From assembly GCA_964035575.1 (NCBI GenBank), contig OZ037835.1, positions 1,798,001-1,862,000 of the forward strand: a stretch of 64,000 nucleotides of DNA, in the 5' to 3' direction. This DNA is from Rhynchopus sp. YZ270_cl-10. Taxonomy: Eukaryota > Euglenozoa > Diplonemea > Diplonemida > Diplonemidae. Below the pieces are notes generated by a model. It ran no database searches. It saw nothing but the letters and a program-made list of their open reading frames with translations, and was not told the origin of the DNA. This document shows, in pieces, positions 30,061-38,805 of this stretch. Each line of letters begins with the position of its first letter. The first letter of the stretch is position 1. The position numbers and the translations under genes were made by a program.

Positions 30061-31402
30061 ATGCCGAAGCGACACGCAGACAGCACGCAGGACGAGAACC
30101 CGCGAAAGAGAAGACAGCTTTCTGCAGACGAGGTCTTCGTGGAGGCTGCCAGGAACGGCAACACGACTGCCGTGCGGGCGTTCCTTGAAGAGGAGTTCAA
30201 CCCTTACAGAAAATCAGTGGCCTTCGATGCTGCGCACGAGGCATGCAGAGGGAACCACGATGAATGCCTCGCACTGCTTCTTCCGCATGTTGAGACAACG
30301 CAGATGGGCTTTGGGATGCTGCTGAGTGAGTGTGTCCACACAGACCACGTTGCGTGCACGGAGGTCCTCTTGCAGCATTGGAAGTCCGTCTGCACTGACG
30401 TGGCGTTTGTCGCGCACGATGCCAAATACAGCTCAGGTCAGTCAGCGAGTCTCTGTCCGGCCATGTGGTCAGACCCTGCAGTGTGTCGCGTCTTGATTGA
30501 TGCAGGGGCAGACTTACATACAAAAAAACGAGAAGCAAGAGTCGCCTCTGCACTATGCTTGCCTTTCAGGAGCACTTGACGTTGTGAAGATATTGGTCAG
30601 AGCAGGTGCGGGAATGCGTGCCACAGACGACGAAGGGGCCACGTGTCTTGCCGTTGCGGCATATTCAGGAAACACTGAGACTGTGCGCTATCTTGTGGGC
30701 TTGCCACATGTCGATGTGATGTACCGAAACAATGACTTCACTGCATTACACGCAGCGGCAGCGAACAAGGCAACAGACGTGGCACAGGTGCTGATTGATG
30801 CAGGTGCGGACATCGACGCAATGGATATCGAGGGACGTGCACCACTGTACTTTGCTTGCGCTTCAGGAGCACTTGACGTTGTGAAGATGTTGGTCAGAGC
30901 AGGTGCAGACGACGTGGGAGGGACGTGTCTTACACAAGCAGCGAGTTGTGGACACACGGAGACTGTGCGCTATCTTTTGTGCTTGCCAGAGGTTGATGTG
31001 AATCGCCGAGATGATGACCTCAAGACTGCGTTGCACTCAGCGGTGGAACATGCACACACAGACGTTCTGCAGGTGCTGATTGATGCAGGTGCAGACACCA
31101 ACACACAGACCAACTATGGTGTGAATCATTCGCCTCTGCACACTGCGTGCATTATGGAAACACTTGACATGGTGAAGATGTTGGTCAGAGCAGGTGCGGG
31201 AGTACGTGCCACCGACACCAACGGATCCACGTGCCTTCACTTTGCAGCAAAGTTGGGACGCACCGAGACTGTGCGCTATCTTGTGGGCTTGCCAGAGGTG
31301 GAACTGAATCACCGAGACACTGAAAAGAACTACACTGCGTTGCAGTATGCGGTGGAGTGCAACCACACAGATGTTGAACAGGTGCTGCTTGATACATTGT
31401 GA
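30061..31402 (+). pseudogene. ankyrin-repeat gene ANK6, frameshifted at an A-run
   Basis: The head is intact to GADLHTKK, where the copy has seven A residues (30522-30528) instead of the six found in intact relatives. The frame then changes and meets a stop at 30579. The rest of the ankyrin frame, one base over, is open to 31402 and complete: three super-repeats of the short-type class ending QVLLDTL. Only one base separates it from a full gene of about 447 codons, so this may be a recent pseudogene, a sequencing error in a homopolymer, or (least likely) slippage. The last residues, LLDTL, differ from the usual LLDAL. Confidence 0.85.
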
Positions 31403-32127
31403 GGCAGCGTGCTCCCGTTCGTCGTAGCTTCGATCCTCCACCTGCGTGTGTTGGCTGCGCTGGAGGTGGTGGTGTTTCAGTCAGAACTGGGAAGAGCTTT
31501 TTATGGCAGGGTCACCCTGAGTTGGGTAGCCCTGTGTTACAATACCAACGTCAGTTAGTCACCCATACTTCCACCGTTTCTTTCTGACAGTGTGTGCACA
31601 AGCTCGCATGTCTTCCAAGCAAGAGGTGAGGTGCAATATTGTGATCAACGTTTTTTAAGACCCCAAGAGTGGATCAAAAGTGCGATGGGATCAGCAAGCA
31701 AGAAAAGAAGAACAAAGAAAGCAGTATTTTATTTTCACTCTGCGAGTGTAATCCAACAAAATGGTTCTTCTCTTCTTCAGAATTCAAAACCTATGCACGA
31801 AACATAGACACAAAACCATGGACCTACCGGGCCTACTGGGCTGTCCTACGACACAGGGAGTCATTCAGTACTGAAGGTTTTGCTTTTGCCTGCATTTCAA
31901 CCAAGAAAAAGAAAGGCCACTTGTTGTCGTACCTCTCAAAGACTTTCTCAAAGACTTTCTCTATGATGAATGACGTGACATGCATTGTGTACTGTGCCGA
32001 CATGGACGCATCAACATTGTTTATTCGTGTGTGTTGCATGTGTGCCCTTCGTCCTCTCTCGTCACTCACAACCTCTGCACAAAAAGAAACCGACACAAAA
32101 GACACAGCAACAATACACAAACACACA
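31403..32127 (+). promoter_or_regulatory. spacer and module A before ANK7
   Basis: Same order as the spacer before ANK5. Two copies of the 12-bp AAAGACTTTCTC unit (about 31938-31961) instead of one, and TATGATGAATGACGTGACAT follows. The 5' leader TCGTCACTCACAACCTCTGC is slightly different from ANK5 and shared with ANK8. Confidence 0.55.
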
Positions 32128-33474
32128 ATGCCGAGGCGACACGCAGACAGCACGCAGGACGAGAACCCACGAAAGAGAAGACAGCTTTCTGCAGACGAGG
32201 TCTTCGTGGAGGCTGCCAGGAACGGCGACACGACTGCCGTGCGGGCGGTACTTGACAAGTACTTCACAGTAAGAAAAACAATGGCCTTCGGTGCTGCACA
32301 CGAGGCATGCAGAGGGAACCACGATGAATGCCTCACACTGCTTCTTCCGTATGTTGAGACAACGCAGATGGGCTTTGGGATGCTGCTGAGTGAGTGTGTC
32401 CACGCAGACCACGTTGCGTGCACGGAGGTCCTCTTGCAGCATTGGAAGTCCGTCTGCGATGACGTGGCGCTTGTCCCGCACGATGCCAAACACAGTGCAG
32501 GTCAGCCAGCGAGTCTCTGTCCGGCCATGTGGTCAGACCCTGCAGTGTGTCGCGTCTTGATTGATGCAGGGGCAGACTTACATACAAAAAACGAGAGCGA
32601 GCAGTTGCCTCTGCACTATGCTTGTGAATCAGGAGCTCTTGACGTTGTGAAGATGTTGGTTGAAGCAGGTGTGGGAGTGCGTGCCACAGACGACGAAGGG
32701 AGCACGTGTCTTGCCATTGCGGCATATTCAGGAAACACCGAGACTGCGCGCTATCTTGTGGGCTTGCCACATGTCGATGTGAATCATCGAGACAGTACCG
32801 ACTTCACTGTATTGCACTCAGCGGCGGCAAGCAAGGCAACAGACGTGGCACAGGTGCTGATTGATGCAGGTGCAGACATCGACGCAATGAATAACGAGGG
32901 ACATGCGCCTCTGTACTTTGCTTGCGCTTCAGGAGCACTTGACGTTGTGAAGATGTTGGTCAGAGCAGGTGCGGACGACAGGGGAGGGACGTGTCTTACA
33001 AAAGCAGCGAATTGTGGACACACCGAGGTTGTGCGCTATCTTTTGTGCTTGCCAGAGGTTGAACTGAATCGCCGAGATGATGACCTCAAGACTGCGTTGC
33101 ACTCAGCGGTGGAACATGCACACACAGACGTTGTGCAGGTGCTGATTGATGCAGGTGCAGACACCAACACGCCGATCATAGTTGACTATAGTTTGAATCT
33201 TTCACCTCTGCAAGCTGCGTGCATTATGGAAACACTTGACATTGTGAAGATGTTGGTCAGAGCAGGTGCGGGAGTACGTGCCACCGACACCAACGGATCC
33301 ACGTGCCTTCACTTTGCAGCAAAGTTCGGACGCACCGAGACTGTGCGCTATCTTGTGGGCTTGCCAGAGGTGGAACTGAATCACCGAGACACTGCAAAGA
33401 ACTACACTGCGTTGCAGTATGCGGTACAGTACAACCACACAGATGTTGAACAGGTGCTGCTTGATGCATTGTGA
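32128..33474 (+). CDS. ankyrin-repeat protein ANK7
   Basis: 448 residues, intact; starts MPRRHADS (Lys3 to Arg). Head, three super-repeats with a short-type second unit (AGADDRGGTCLTKAANCGHT) and the IIVDYSLNLSPLQAACIMET linker shared with ANK4. Ends QVLLDAL. Very close to ANK3 and ANK4 in the first unit, to ANK5 and ANK8 in the KYFTVRKTMAF head segment. This mosaic pattern points to exchange between copies. Confidence 0.9.
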   Translation: MPRRHADSTQDENPRKRRQLSADEVFVEAARNGDTTAVRAVLDKYFTVRKTMAFGAAHEACRGNHDECLTLLLPYVETTQMGFGMLLSECVHADHVACTEVLLQHWKSVCDDVALVPHDAKHSAGQPASLCPAMWSDPAVCRVLIDAGADLHTKNESEQLPLHYACESGALDVVKMLVEAGVGVRATDDEGSTCLAIAAYSGNTETARYLVGLPHVDVNHRDSTDFTVLHSAAASKATDVAQVLIDAGADIDAMNNEGHAPLYFACASGALDVVKMLVRAGADDRGGTCLTKAANCGHTEVVRYLLCLPEVELNRRDDDLKTALHSAVEHAHTDVVQVLIDAGADTNTPIIVDYSLNLSPLQAACIMETLDIVKMLVRAGAGVRATDTNGSTCLHFAAKFGRTETVRYLVGLPEVELNHRDTAKNYTALQYAVQYNHTDVEQVLLDAL

Positions 33475-33849
33475 GGCAGCGTGCTCCCGTTCGTCGTAGC
33501 TTCGATCCTCCACCTGCGTGTGTTGGCTGCGCTGGAGGTGGTGGTGTTTCAGTCAGAACTGGGAAGAGCTTTTTATGGCAGGGTCACCCCTGAGTTGGGT
33601 AGCCCTGTGTTACAATACCAACGTCAGTTAGTCACCCATACTTCCACCGTTTCTTTCTGACAGTGTGTGCGCATGCTCGCATGTCTTCCAAGCAAGAGGT
33701 GAGGTGCAATATTGTAATCAACGTTTTTTAAGACCCCAAGAGTGGATCAAAAGTGGGATGGGATCAGTAATCCAACAAAAATCCAGTATTTTCCTTCAAA
33801 ACCTATGCACGAAACATAGACACAAAACCATAGAACTCCGGGCATACCG
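33475..33849. other. spacer ANK7-ANK8, first part
   Basis: Same as 31403 onwards, through GGTCACCCCTGAGTTGGGTA and AACGTTTTTTAAGACCCCAA to AACTCCGGGCATACCG, where the hAT-like element enters. Confidence 0.7.
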
Positions 33850-33900
33850 CAGGCCTCTGGGTAATTTTTCGGCCGATGTTGGCCTTGGGGGGTGGGTGGT

Positions 33901-33901
<1 letters not shown>

Positions 33902-33943
<42 letters not shown>

Positions 33944-33951
33944 CCCCCCCC
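33902..33951. repeat. poly-C tract (C39, T, C10)
   Basis: Thirty-nine consecutive C residues, one T, then ten C. A G17 run at 35992-36008 near the other end of the same element is the counterpart on the opposite strand. The strand with C can form i-motif and the other G-quadruplex. The exact length should be treated as uncertain. Confidence 0.9.
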
Positions 33952-34351
33952 ACCTCTGTACACAGTTATACAGGGGGTGGGCCGAAGAAAAATTTTTCCG
34001 ACCAATTTTTGCCCACAAAAAATCGAAAAAAAAAATTTTTTTTTTCGATTCTCCTGTGTCTGTGCGTGCTGTGATGGGGTCATTTCGCGCTCAGAAATGA
34101 GTATTTTTGACCCAAAATACATGTGTCAGTTTTTACACGATTTTTGAAATTTTCAGTCCAAAACTGACACATGTATTTTGGGTCAAAAATACTCATTTTT
34201 GAGCGCGAAATGACCCCATCACAGCACGCACAGACACAGGAGAATCGAAAAAAAAAATTTTTTTTTTCGATTTTTTGTGGGCAAAAATTGGTCGGAAAAA
34301 TTTTTCTTCGGCCCAGCCCCTGTACAACCGTGTACAGAGGGGGGGGGGGGG
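33942..34351. repeat. giant foldback: about 192-bp arms, 26-bp spacer
   Basis: The left arm (33942-34133) and right arm (34160-34351) are reverse complements with few mismatches. They run from CCACCTCTGTACAC through GGGCCGAAGAAAAATTTTTC, GATTCTCCTGTGTCTGTGCG and GGGGTCATTTCGCGCTC to ATGTGTCAGTTTT. Within each arm is also a small AATCGAAAAAA...TTTTTTCGATT palindrome. The whole could extrude as a cruciform or, if transcribed, form long double-stranded RNA. Confidence 0.93.
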
Positions 34352-34569
34352 TAGGGGGGTCCGTCCGGCCGTTTTTGCTGTCCAAAACCACTTTTTTTTG
34401 TAAAAACCCGCGAAAAACCCGAAAAACCACCTCAAAACACCCCCAAACCCCCAAAAAATCACCCAAAACCACGAAAAACACACTTTTGAGCACTATTTCG
34501 CACTTTTTTCTGATTTTTTTGGTGTTTTTTTCCGCTTTTTCCGCTTTTTTCCATGGAATTATACCCCCT

Positions 34570-35000
34570 AATATGCCTATAGAATCCCTGTACTGCTCAC
34601 TGAGACAGCATATCGACCAGAGGCTCCTTATTCATCGTACCGGTGTCTTCGTCGTGAAGGGGTGCACAATCTGCCGCAAATTCCTGCAACTCTGTCTTTG
34701 TCAAGAGATGAAGCACTCTAGTGTTGTACTTTTCAAGTTGCTACTTCTGGGTGATTTGCATGGACCTGCCTTTGTGGTGCGCTTGGTGTATCCTGCGGCA
34801 AGTTCTTCCCTTGAGAGATACGGAACCCAACCTAGACTGTAGAGGATGTCTAGGTTTCAGCGACAGTGGGTCGGTGTTGTCGGGGTGCTGGCTCCTTCCG
34901 TGGTGGCTTGCAACTTGGTCAAGGACACCGACAATGGATTCGCACGAATCATTGGTCATAGGAGGAGGCAAGGAAGGCTTTACTGCACTTAGGCACAGGG
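34570..35000 (+). other. coding-like remnant inside the hAT-like element
   Basis: Two adjacent plus frames read as protein: about 34575-34842 (SLYCSLRQHIDQRLLIHRTG, then VVKGCTICRKFLQLCLCQEM) and 34846-34992 (48 residues, MSRFQRQWVGVVGVLAPSVV and onwards). They are not joined in frame and match no family I recognise. They are possible debris of the element's original gene or of a captured host gene. Confidence 0.25.
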
Positions 35001-36073
35001 TACGTTCTCATTTTCAGGGACCAAAAAGCCCCAGTAAGTGTTGCAAGTGCGATTTTCCACAGCTCGGGAGGTCTGTCAGGCAGTTCGGAGGGATTTAGAC
35101 ACTTCTGCGACTGCCTGAATACGCCTTTTAGGGTTTTTATTTTGGGTGCGAAATACGTCAAAAGGATGGGGGGAAATACCGTTATTTTAAGCGTTGCAGA
35201 CACAAAAACACCCTCAAAAACCCCCCAGGGACCCCAAAAAGCTGCAAAATCCACACATGTCCACCTCGGGACCTCATTGGGGGTGGACCGAGGTGGTTTT
35301 TTGGTGTTTTGAATGAATTGGTATTATTTTTTTTTGGTAAATAAGTGGTCTTCTGCTAGGCGTTGCATAGCCGTTGCTTAAGTGTTGCATAAGTGTTGCA
35401 TGGCCTATAAAACCCTCCCAAGTGCCCAAAATGCTATTTTTCACCCTACATGGGGTCTGGGGGACATTTTCCTGGGTGTTTGGACACCATTCCGACTACC
35501 TTGGCACTTTTTTGGGGGTTTTCAGGTACAAAAAAAGTCAAAAAAGTGACTAAAAAAAGGGTACTTTTAAGCGTTTGGGGCACACACACCCACTGCAAAA
35601 TGCATCTGGGGCCCACACAGGACCCCTAAAAGCTGTAAAAACTATATATTTCCACCCTGGGACCCCACCGGATGTGGACTGGGGTGTTTTTCGGGTGTTT
35701 AGAAGGATTTTTGTCTGATTGGAGAATTTTTTTGGTAAGTGTTGCATTTTGGCCCATGTTGATGACGATTTGATGACGCTATTTTTGGAGATTTTTCACA
35801 AAAAACCGATTTTTTTTAACCAGGAAAGTCTCTGTAGAGGTTGTCAGGTGGTTTAATGGGATATTTTCGTGATCCCCAGGGCGATTTGCGGCCAGGTACG
35901 ACCTTTTTAGTGGGTTTCTTCACCTAAATTTCAAAAAAATGGGTTTGGGACAGCAAATCCTTAAGGAATTCCTTCTACGTGGACCCCCCTAGGGGGGGGG
36001 GGGGGGGGACCCACCACCCCTAATCCGTGTTGGCCTGCCTACCCCCCCAGTTAGGCTGAGGCCTGGCATACCG

Positions 36074-36259
36074 GGCTGGCCGTCAGCATGACTCCAGCTA
36101 AGGCACAGGGAGTCATTCAGTACTGAAGGTTTTGCTTTTGCCTGCATTTCAACCAAGAAAAAGAAAGGCCACTTGTTGTCGTACCTCTCAAAGACTTTCT
36201 CAAAGACTTTCTCAAAGACTTTCTCAAAGACTTTCTCAAAGACTTTCTCAAAGACTTTC
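36074..36259 (+). promoter_or_regulatory. orphaned first half of module A, with expanded 12-bp repeat
   Basis: GGGCTGGCCGTCAGCATGAC, GGAGTCATTCAGTACTGAAG and then six AAAGACTTTCTC units (36190-36259) where other copies have one or two. The second half of the module (ATATGATGAATGACGTGACA) is found only at 38640, after the inserted segment. Confidence 0.75.
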
Positions 36260-36466
36260 CCATCTCTCGCACATACATTACATCTTCATCAGGAAAATTG
36301 TCAATTTTTCGCTCATTAAATTGTGAACAGTGTTTGGTGTTTTTCAAAAAGTACCCGTGTGACTGAGTGTGGGGGATGCGTTCAAGAATTAAACTCTTCC
36401 CCCCAAACCCCCTTTCGTCTCTAGTTTTCTTTATCCAAGCGTCGAGTGGACGCGTAATAATTTTGG
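36260..36466 (+). repeat. dispersed repeat, copy 3 of 3
   Basis: Matches 14707-14915 almost throughout (CCATCTCTCGCACATACATT to GGACGCGTAATAATTTT). It forms the left edge of the segment that carries the leucine-rich-repeat gene. Confidence 0.85.
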
Positions 36467-36620
36467 TGAACTTCTCCCCTCTTTATCCCACAGAGTTCTC
36501 CTCTGCCAACCCCGAGCCTCTCGAGCATGCTATCCCCCCATTTTGTTGTATCTTGCCTCCTCCTCCTCCTCCTCCTTCTCAACACTTACCCCACAACAGA
36601 GCAACACTTCACTCGAAACA

Positions 36621-38165
36621 ATGGAACTGTGTGTGCAGGGATATGATGATGAAACTAAATACGTGATTGAGGTGGGTGAGAACGACACAACGGAGGCGAT
36701 GCGGCAGAAGGTGGCGTCTGCAACAGGGTTGTGCGAAGACAGCTTCCACATGGGCTTCGGAGGGAAGGAGGAAGGAGAGGACATCACAGAACTGAGTGCT
36801 GGAGACACAGTCGTGTTGACGAAAACTACTAAGGTCGCATCTGTTGAGGAACTTCGTGCCTTGGGTGAGACAGACATTTCCGAAGCGAGGTTGGCGACTG
36901 TGAGGGATCCTGAGGTGGCTTCTCTGCTTCTTCAGGCGGAGGTTGCGACTGTTATTCCGGATGGGTTCTTGTGGGGAGCATCGTTTACGAGACTTGATCT
37001 CTCTGCTGTGTCTGGGGTGACGCGGATTCAGCACAACTTTCTCCACGGGTGTGCGTCGGTGGAAACGGTTGACTTGTCGGGATTGTGCAACGTTACGCAC
37101 ATCGGGAATGACTGTCTCTATCGGTGCCCATCGTTGACAAGCCTTGACGTGTCAGGGTTCACTGGTGTGACGGTGATAGGGAACTCGTTCCTCCGCGGAA
37201 GTGGCGTCACAGAGCTTGACTTATCCGCGATGACGAGCGTGACGACGGTTGGTAAGAACTTCCTCCTCAACTGCGAGTCGTTGGAAAGTCTTGACATCTC
37301 AGGATGGCGCAGAGTCACGCACATTGCGAACAACTTCCTCCATCACTGCACCTCGTTGGCAACCATTGATTTATCAGCTTTTTGCAGTGTGACGAAGATC
37401 GGCTCCGAATTTCTCCGCAACTGCACGTCGTTGACCACCATCAGCTTTTCAGGGATGACCAATGTGACGGACATTGGGCACAGCTTTTGTGCGGAGTGCA
37501 CCTCGTTGGAAACGATTGACTTGTCAGCACTACAAAAAGTTGTGAAGGTGGAATACTGCTTCCTTTGGAGGTGCACCTCGCTGGCAAGTATCGACCTCTC
37601 AGCTTTTGGGAGTACCACAGGCGTTGGGCACAGCTTTCTTGGTCACTGCTCGTCATTGAAAACAGTTGATTTATCAGTGTTGCGCAGCATCCCGCACATT
37701 GCTCCAAGCTGGCTGGAAGGGTGCTCCGCGTTGACAACAGCAGACTTATCAGGACTGAGCAATGTTGAGTACATTTGTGCACAGTTCCTGCGAGAGTGCA
37801 CATCCTTGACCACGCTGGACATGTCAGGTATAGGCAGTGGCACAATGATCCAGCACCACTTCCTGGACAACTGCAACGCACTCACAACAGTCGTCTTGCC
37901 AGGCAACATCGACATTCACGAGATGTCTCTCCCGAATGAAGCCCAAGAGAACTATGGCACTGGACTCCCGAAGACCTTCTATGCATGTGTGCGTGACATT
38001 TACGCAAGGTTTACGGAACAGTTCGGAGGTGTGCGGACAGAAGATCTCGTACGAACAGACGTGTCTGGAGATGCAAGACAATGTATTGCATTGAAAGCAG
38101 GACAAGAAGGAGAAGGTTTGATGCAAGCACAAGAGGACAAGGACAAGCAGGAACTGGACAAATAA
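36621..38165 (+). CDS. ubiquitin-like / BspA-type leucine-rich-repeat protein
   Basis: 514 residues. The start is the ATG at 36621; the open frame reaches further back only from TTG codons through a (CTC)n pyrimidine tract and an ACAACAG acceptor-like site. Residues 1 to about 68 form a ubiquitin-like domain (beta strand, helix TTEAMRQKVASATGL, closing LSAGDTVVL). Residues about 120-435 contain twelve 25-residue repeats of the form C-x-SL-x-T-(I/L)-DLS-x6-IG-x-x-FL plus a partial thirteenth, the BspA-like (LRR_5) type known from bacterial surface and many protist proteins. The tail after about 440 is charged and ends in a KDKQELDK stretch. No signal peptide or membrane segment, so probably cytosolic. 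Role (adaptor, recognition) is inferred from the domain types. It lies in a segment inserted into the ankyrin array. Confidence 0.9.
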   Translation: MELCVQGYDDETKYVIEVGENDTTEAMRQKVASATGLCEDSFHMGFGGKEEGEDITELSAGDTVVLTKTTKVASVEELRALGETDISEARLATVRDPEVASLLLQAEVATVIPDGFLWGASFTRLDLSAVSGVTRIQHNFLHGCASVETVDLSGLCNVTHIGNDCLYRCPSLTSLDVSGFTGVTVIGNSFLRGSGVTELDLSAMTSVTTVGKNFLLNCESLESLDISGWRRVTHIANNFLHHCTSLATIDLSAFCSVTKIGSEFLRNCTSLTTISFSGMTNVTDIGHSFCAECTSLETIDLSALQKVVKVEYCFLWRCTSLASIDLSAFGSTTGVGHSFLGHCSSLKTVDLSVLRSIPHIAPSWLEGCSALTTADLSGLSNVEYICAQFLRECTSLTTLDMSGIGSGTMIQHHFLDNCNALTTVVLPGNIDIHEMSLPNEAQENYGTGLPKTFYACVRDIYARFTEQFGGVRTEDLVRTDVSGDARQCIALKAGQEGEGLMQAQEDKDKQELDK

Positions 38166-38638
38166 GGATATTTCGAGGGTTTGGGGCAGGACAAACAGGG
38201 GGTCTGGGGGGAACGGGGACACTTCGGCAAAAGTATTGAAGCACCTTTTTGTTTTGGATATCTGTAAGGACTTTGGGAAAACTTGCCACAGTAAGCATGC
38301 TGTTGCCGACAGCATGCTTACTGTGCATGCTTACAGCATGCCGACAGCATCTGGGACGCAGATTTCCACAGTTTTATTCTGTGCCATACCAATCAAAAAC
38401 AGTTGCGGTATAAACATCGGAGGGTAAAGAAGCAAAGTGAGGTTTTTGATTTTGAAAAGCTGCTGGTTTTTTCGAGTGTATGCGCTAAGGGACGCGTCAT
38501 GACAGCTATGTCCACCACTCAGCAGTACCAATATCGGCACCAAACACGCCGAGACCACCGGGACCAGAATGGATTCTTTGTCCAGAATGGAAGCTCGAGA
38601 ATGGATGTGTAGGAGGACTGCATGGTTCGGGTCCACCC
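38166..38638. other. 3' flank of the LRR gene within the inserted segment
   Basis: Includes a perfect hairpin at 38287-38325 (17-bp arms CACAGTAAGCATGCTGT, 5-base loop) followed by two further GCATGC copies. The right edge is GGATGTGTAGGAGGACTGCA...GGGTCCACCCC (38600-38638), related to 8098 and 17172. No further gene is seen. Confidence 0.6.
38287..38325. repeat. perfect 17-bp hairpin
   Basis: CACAGTAAGCATGCTGT, loop TGCCG, then its exact reverse complement; 122 bases after the LRR stop codon. Could shape the 3' end of the transcript or be a small foldback insertion. Confidence 0.85.
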
Positions 38639-38639
38639 C

Positions 38640-38805
38640 ATATGATGAATGACGTGACATGCATTGTGTACTGTGCCCACATGGACGCATCAACATTGTG
38701 CATTCGTGTGTGTTGCATGTGTGCCCTTCGTCCTCTCTCGTCACTCACAACCTCTCACAAAAAGAAACCAACACAAAAGACACAGCAACAACACACAAAC
38801 ACACA
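38640..38805 (+). promoter_or_regulatory. second half of module A, leader of ANK8
   Basis: ATATGATGAATGACGTGACA to ACACACAATG. Compared with other copies the leader lacks GCACA in CAACCTCT(GCACA)CAAAAAG. Its upstream half is at 36074-36259. Confidence 0.6.

Larger units (their letters stand above)
33850..36065. mobile_element. hAT-like element, 2.2 kb, non-autonomous
   Basis: Starts CAGGCCTC and ends GAGGCCTG, perfect 8-bp inverted ends. It is flanked by the perfect 8-bp duplication GCATACCG (33842-33849 and 36066-36073). On each side the ankyrin spacer resumes where it left off. Inward of the ends are GTTGGCC motifs (about 33879 and 36030) and C/G runs. The interior holds a poly-C tract, a 410-bp foldback, coding-like remnants around 34570-35000 and two diverged roughly 440-bp-spaced repeats (about 35160-35345 and 35555-35760). 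No recognisable hAT transposase (no DDE/RNase H-like ORF) is present. Confidence 0.85.

Noticed and set aside
36543-36620. 26-residue upstream extension of the LRR protein
   Set aside because: It would begin at TTG and consists of a serine run from a (CTC)n tract; the ubiquitin-like domain starts at the ATG at 36621.
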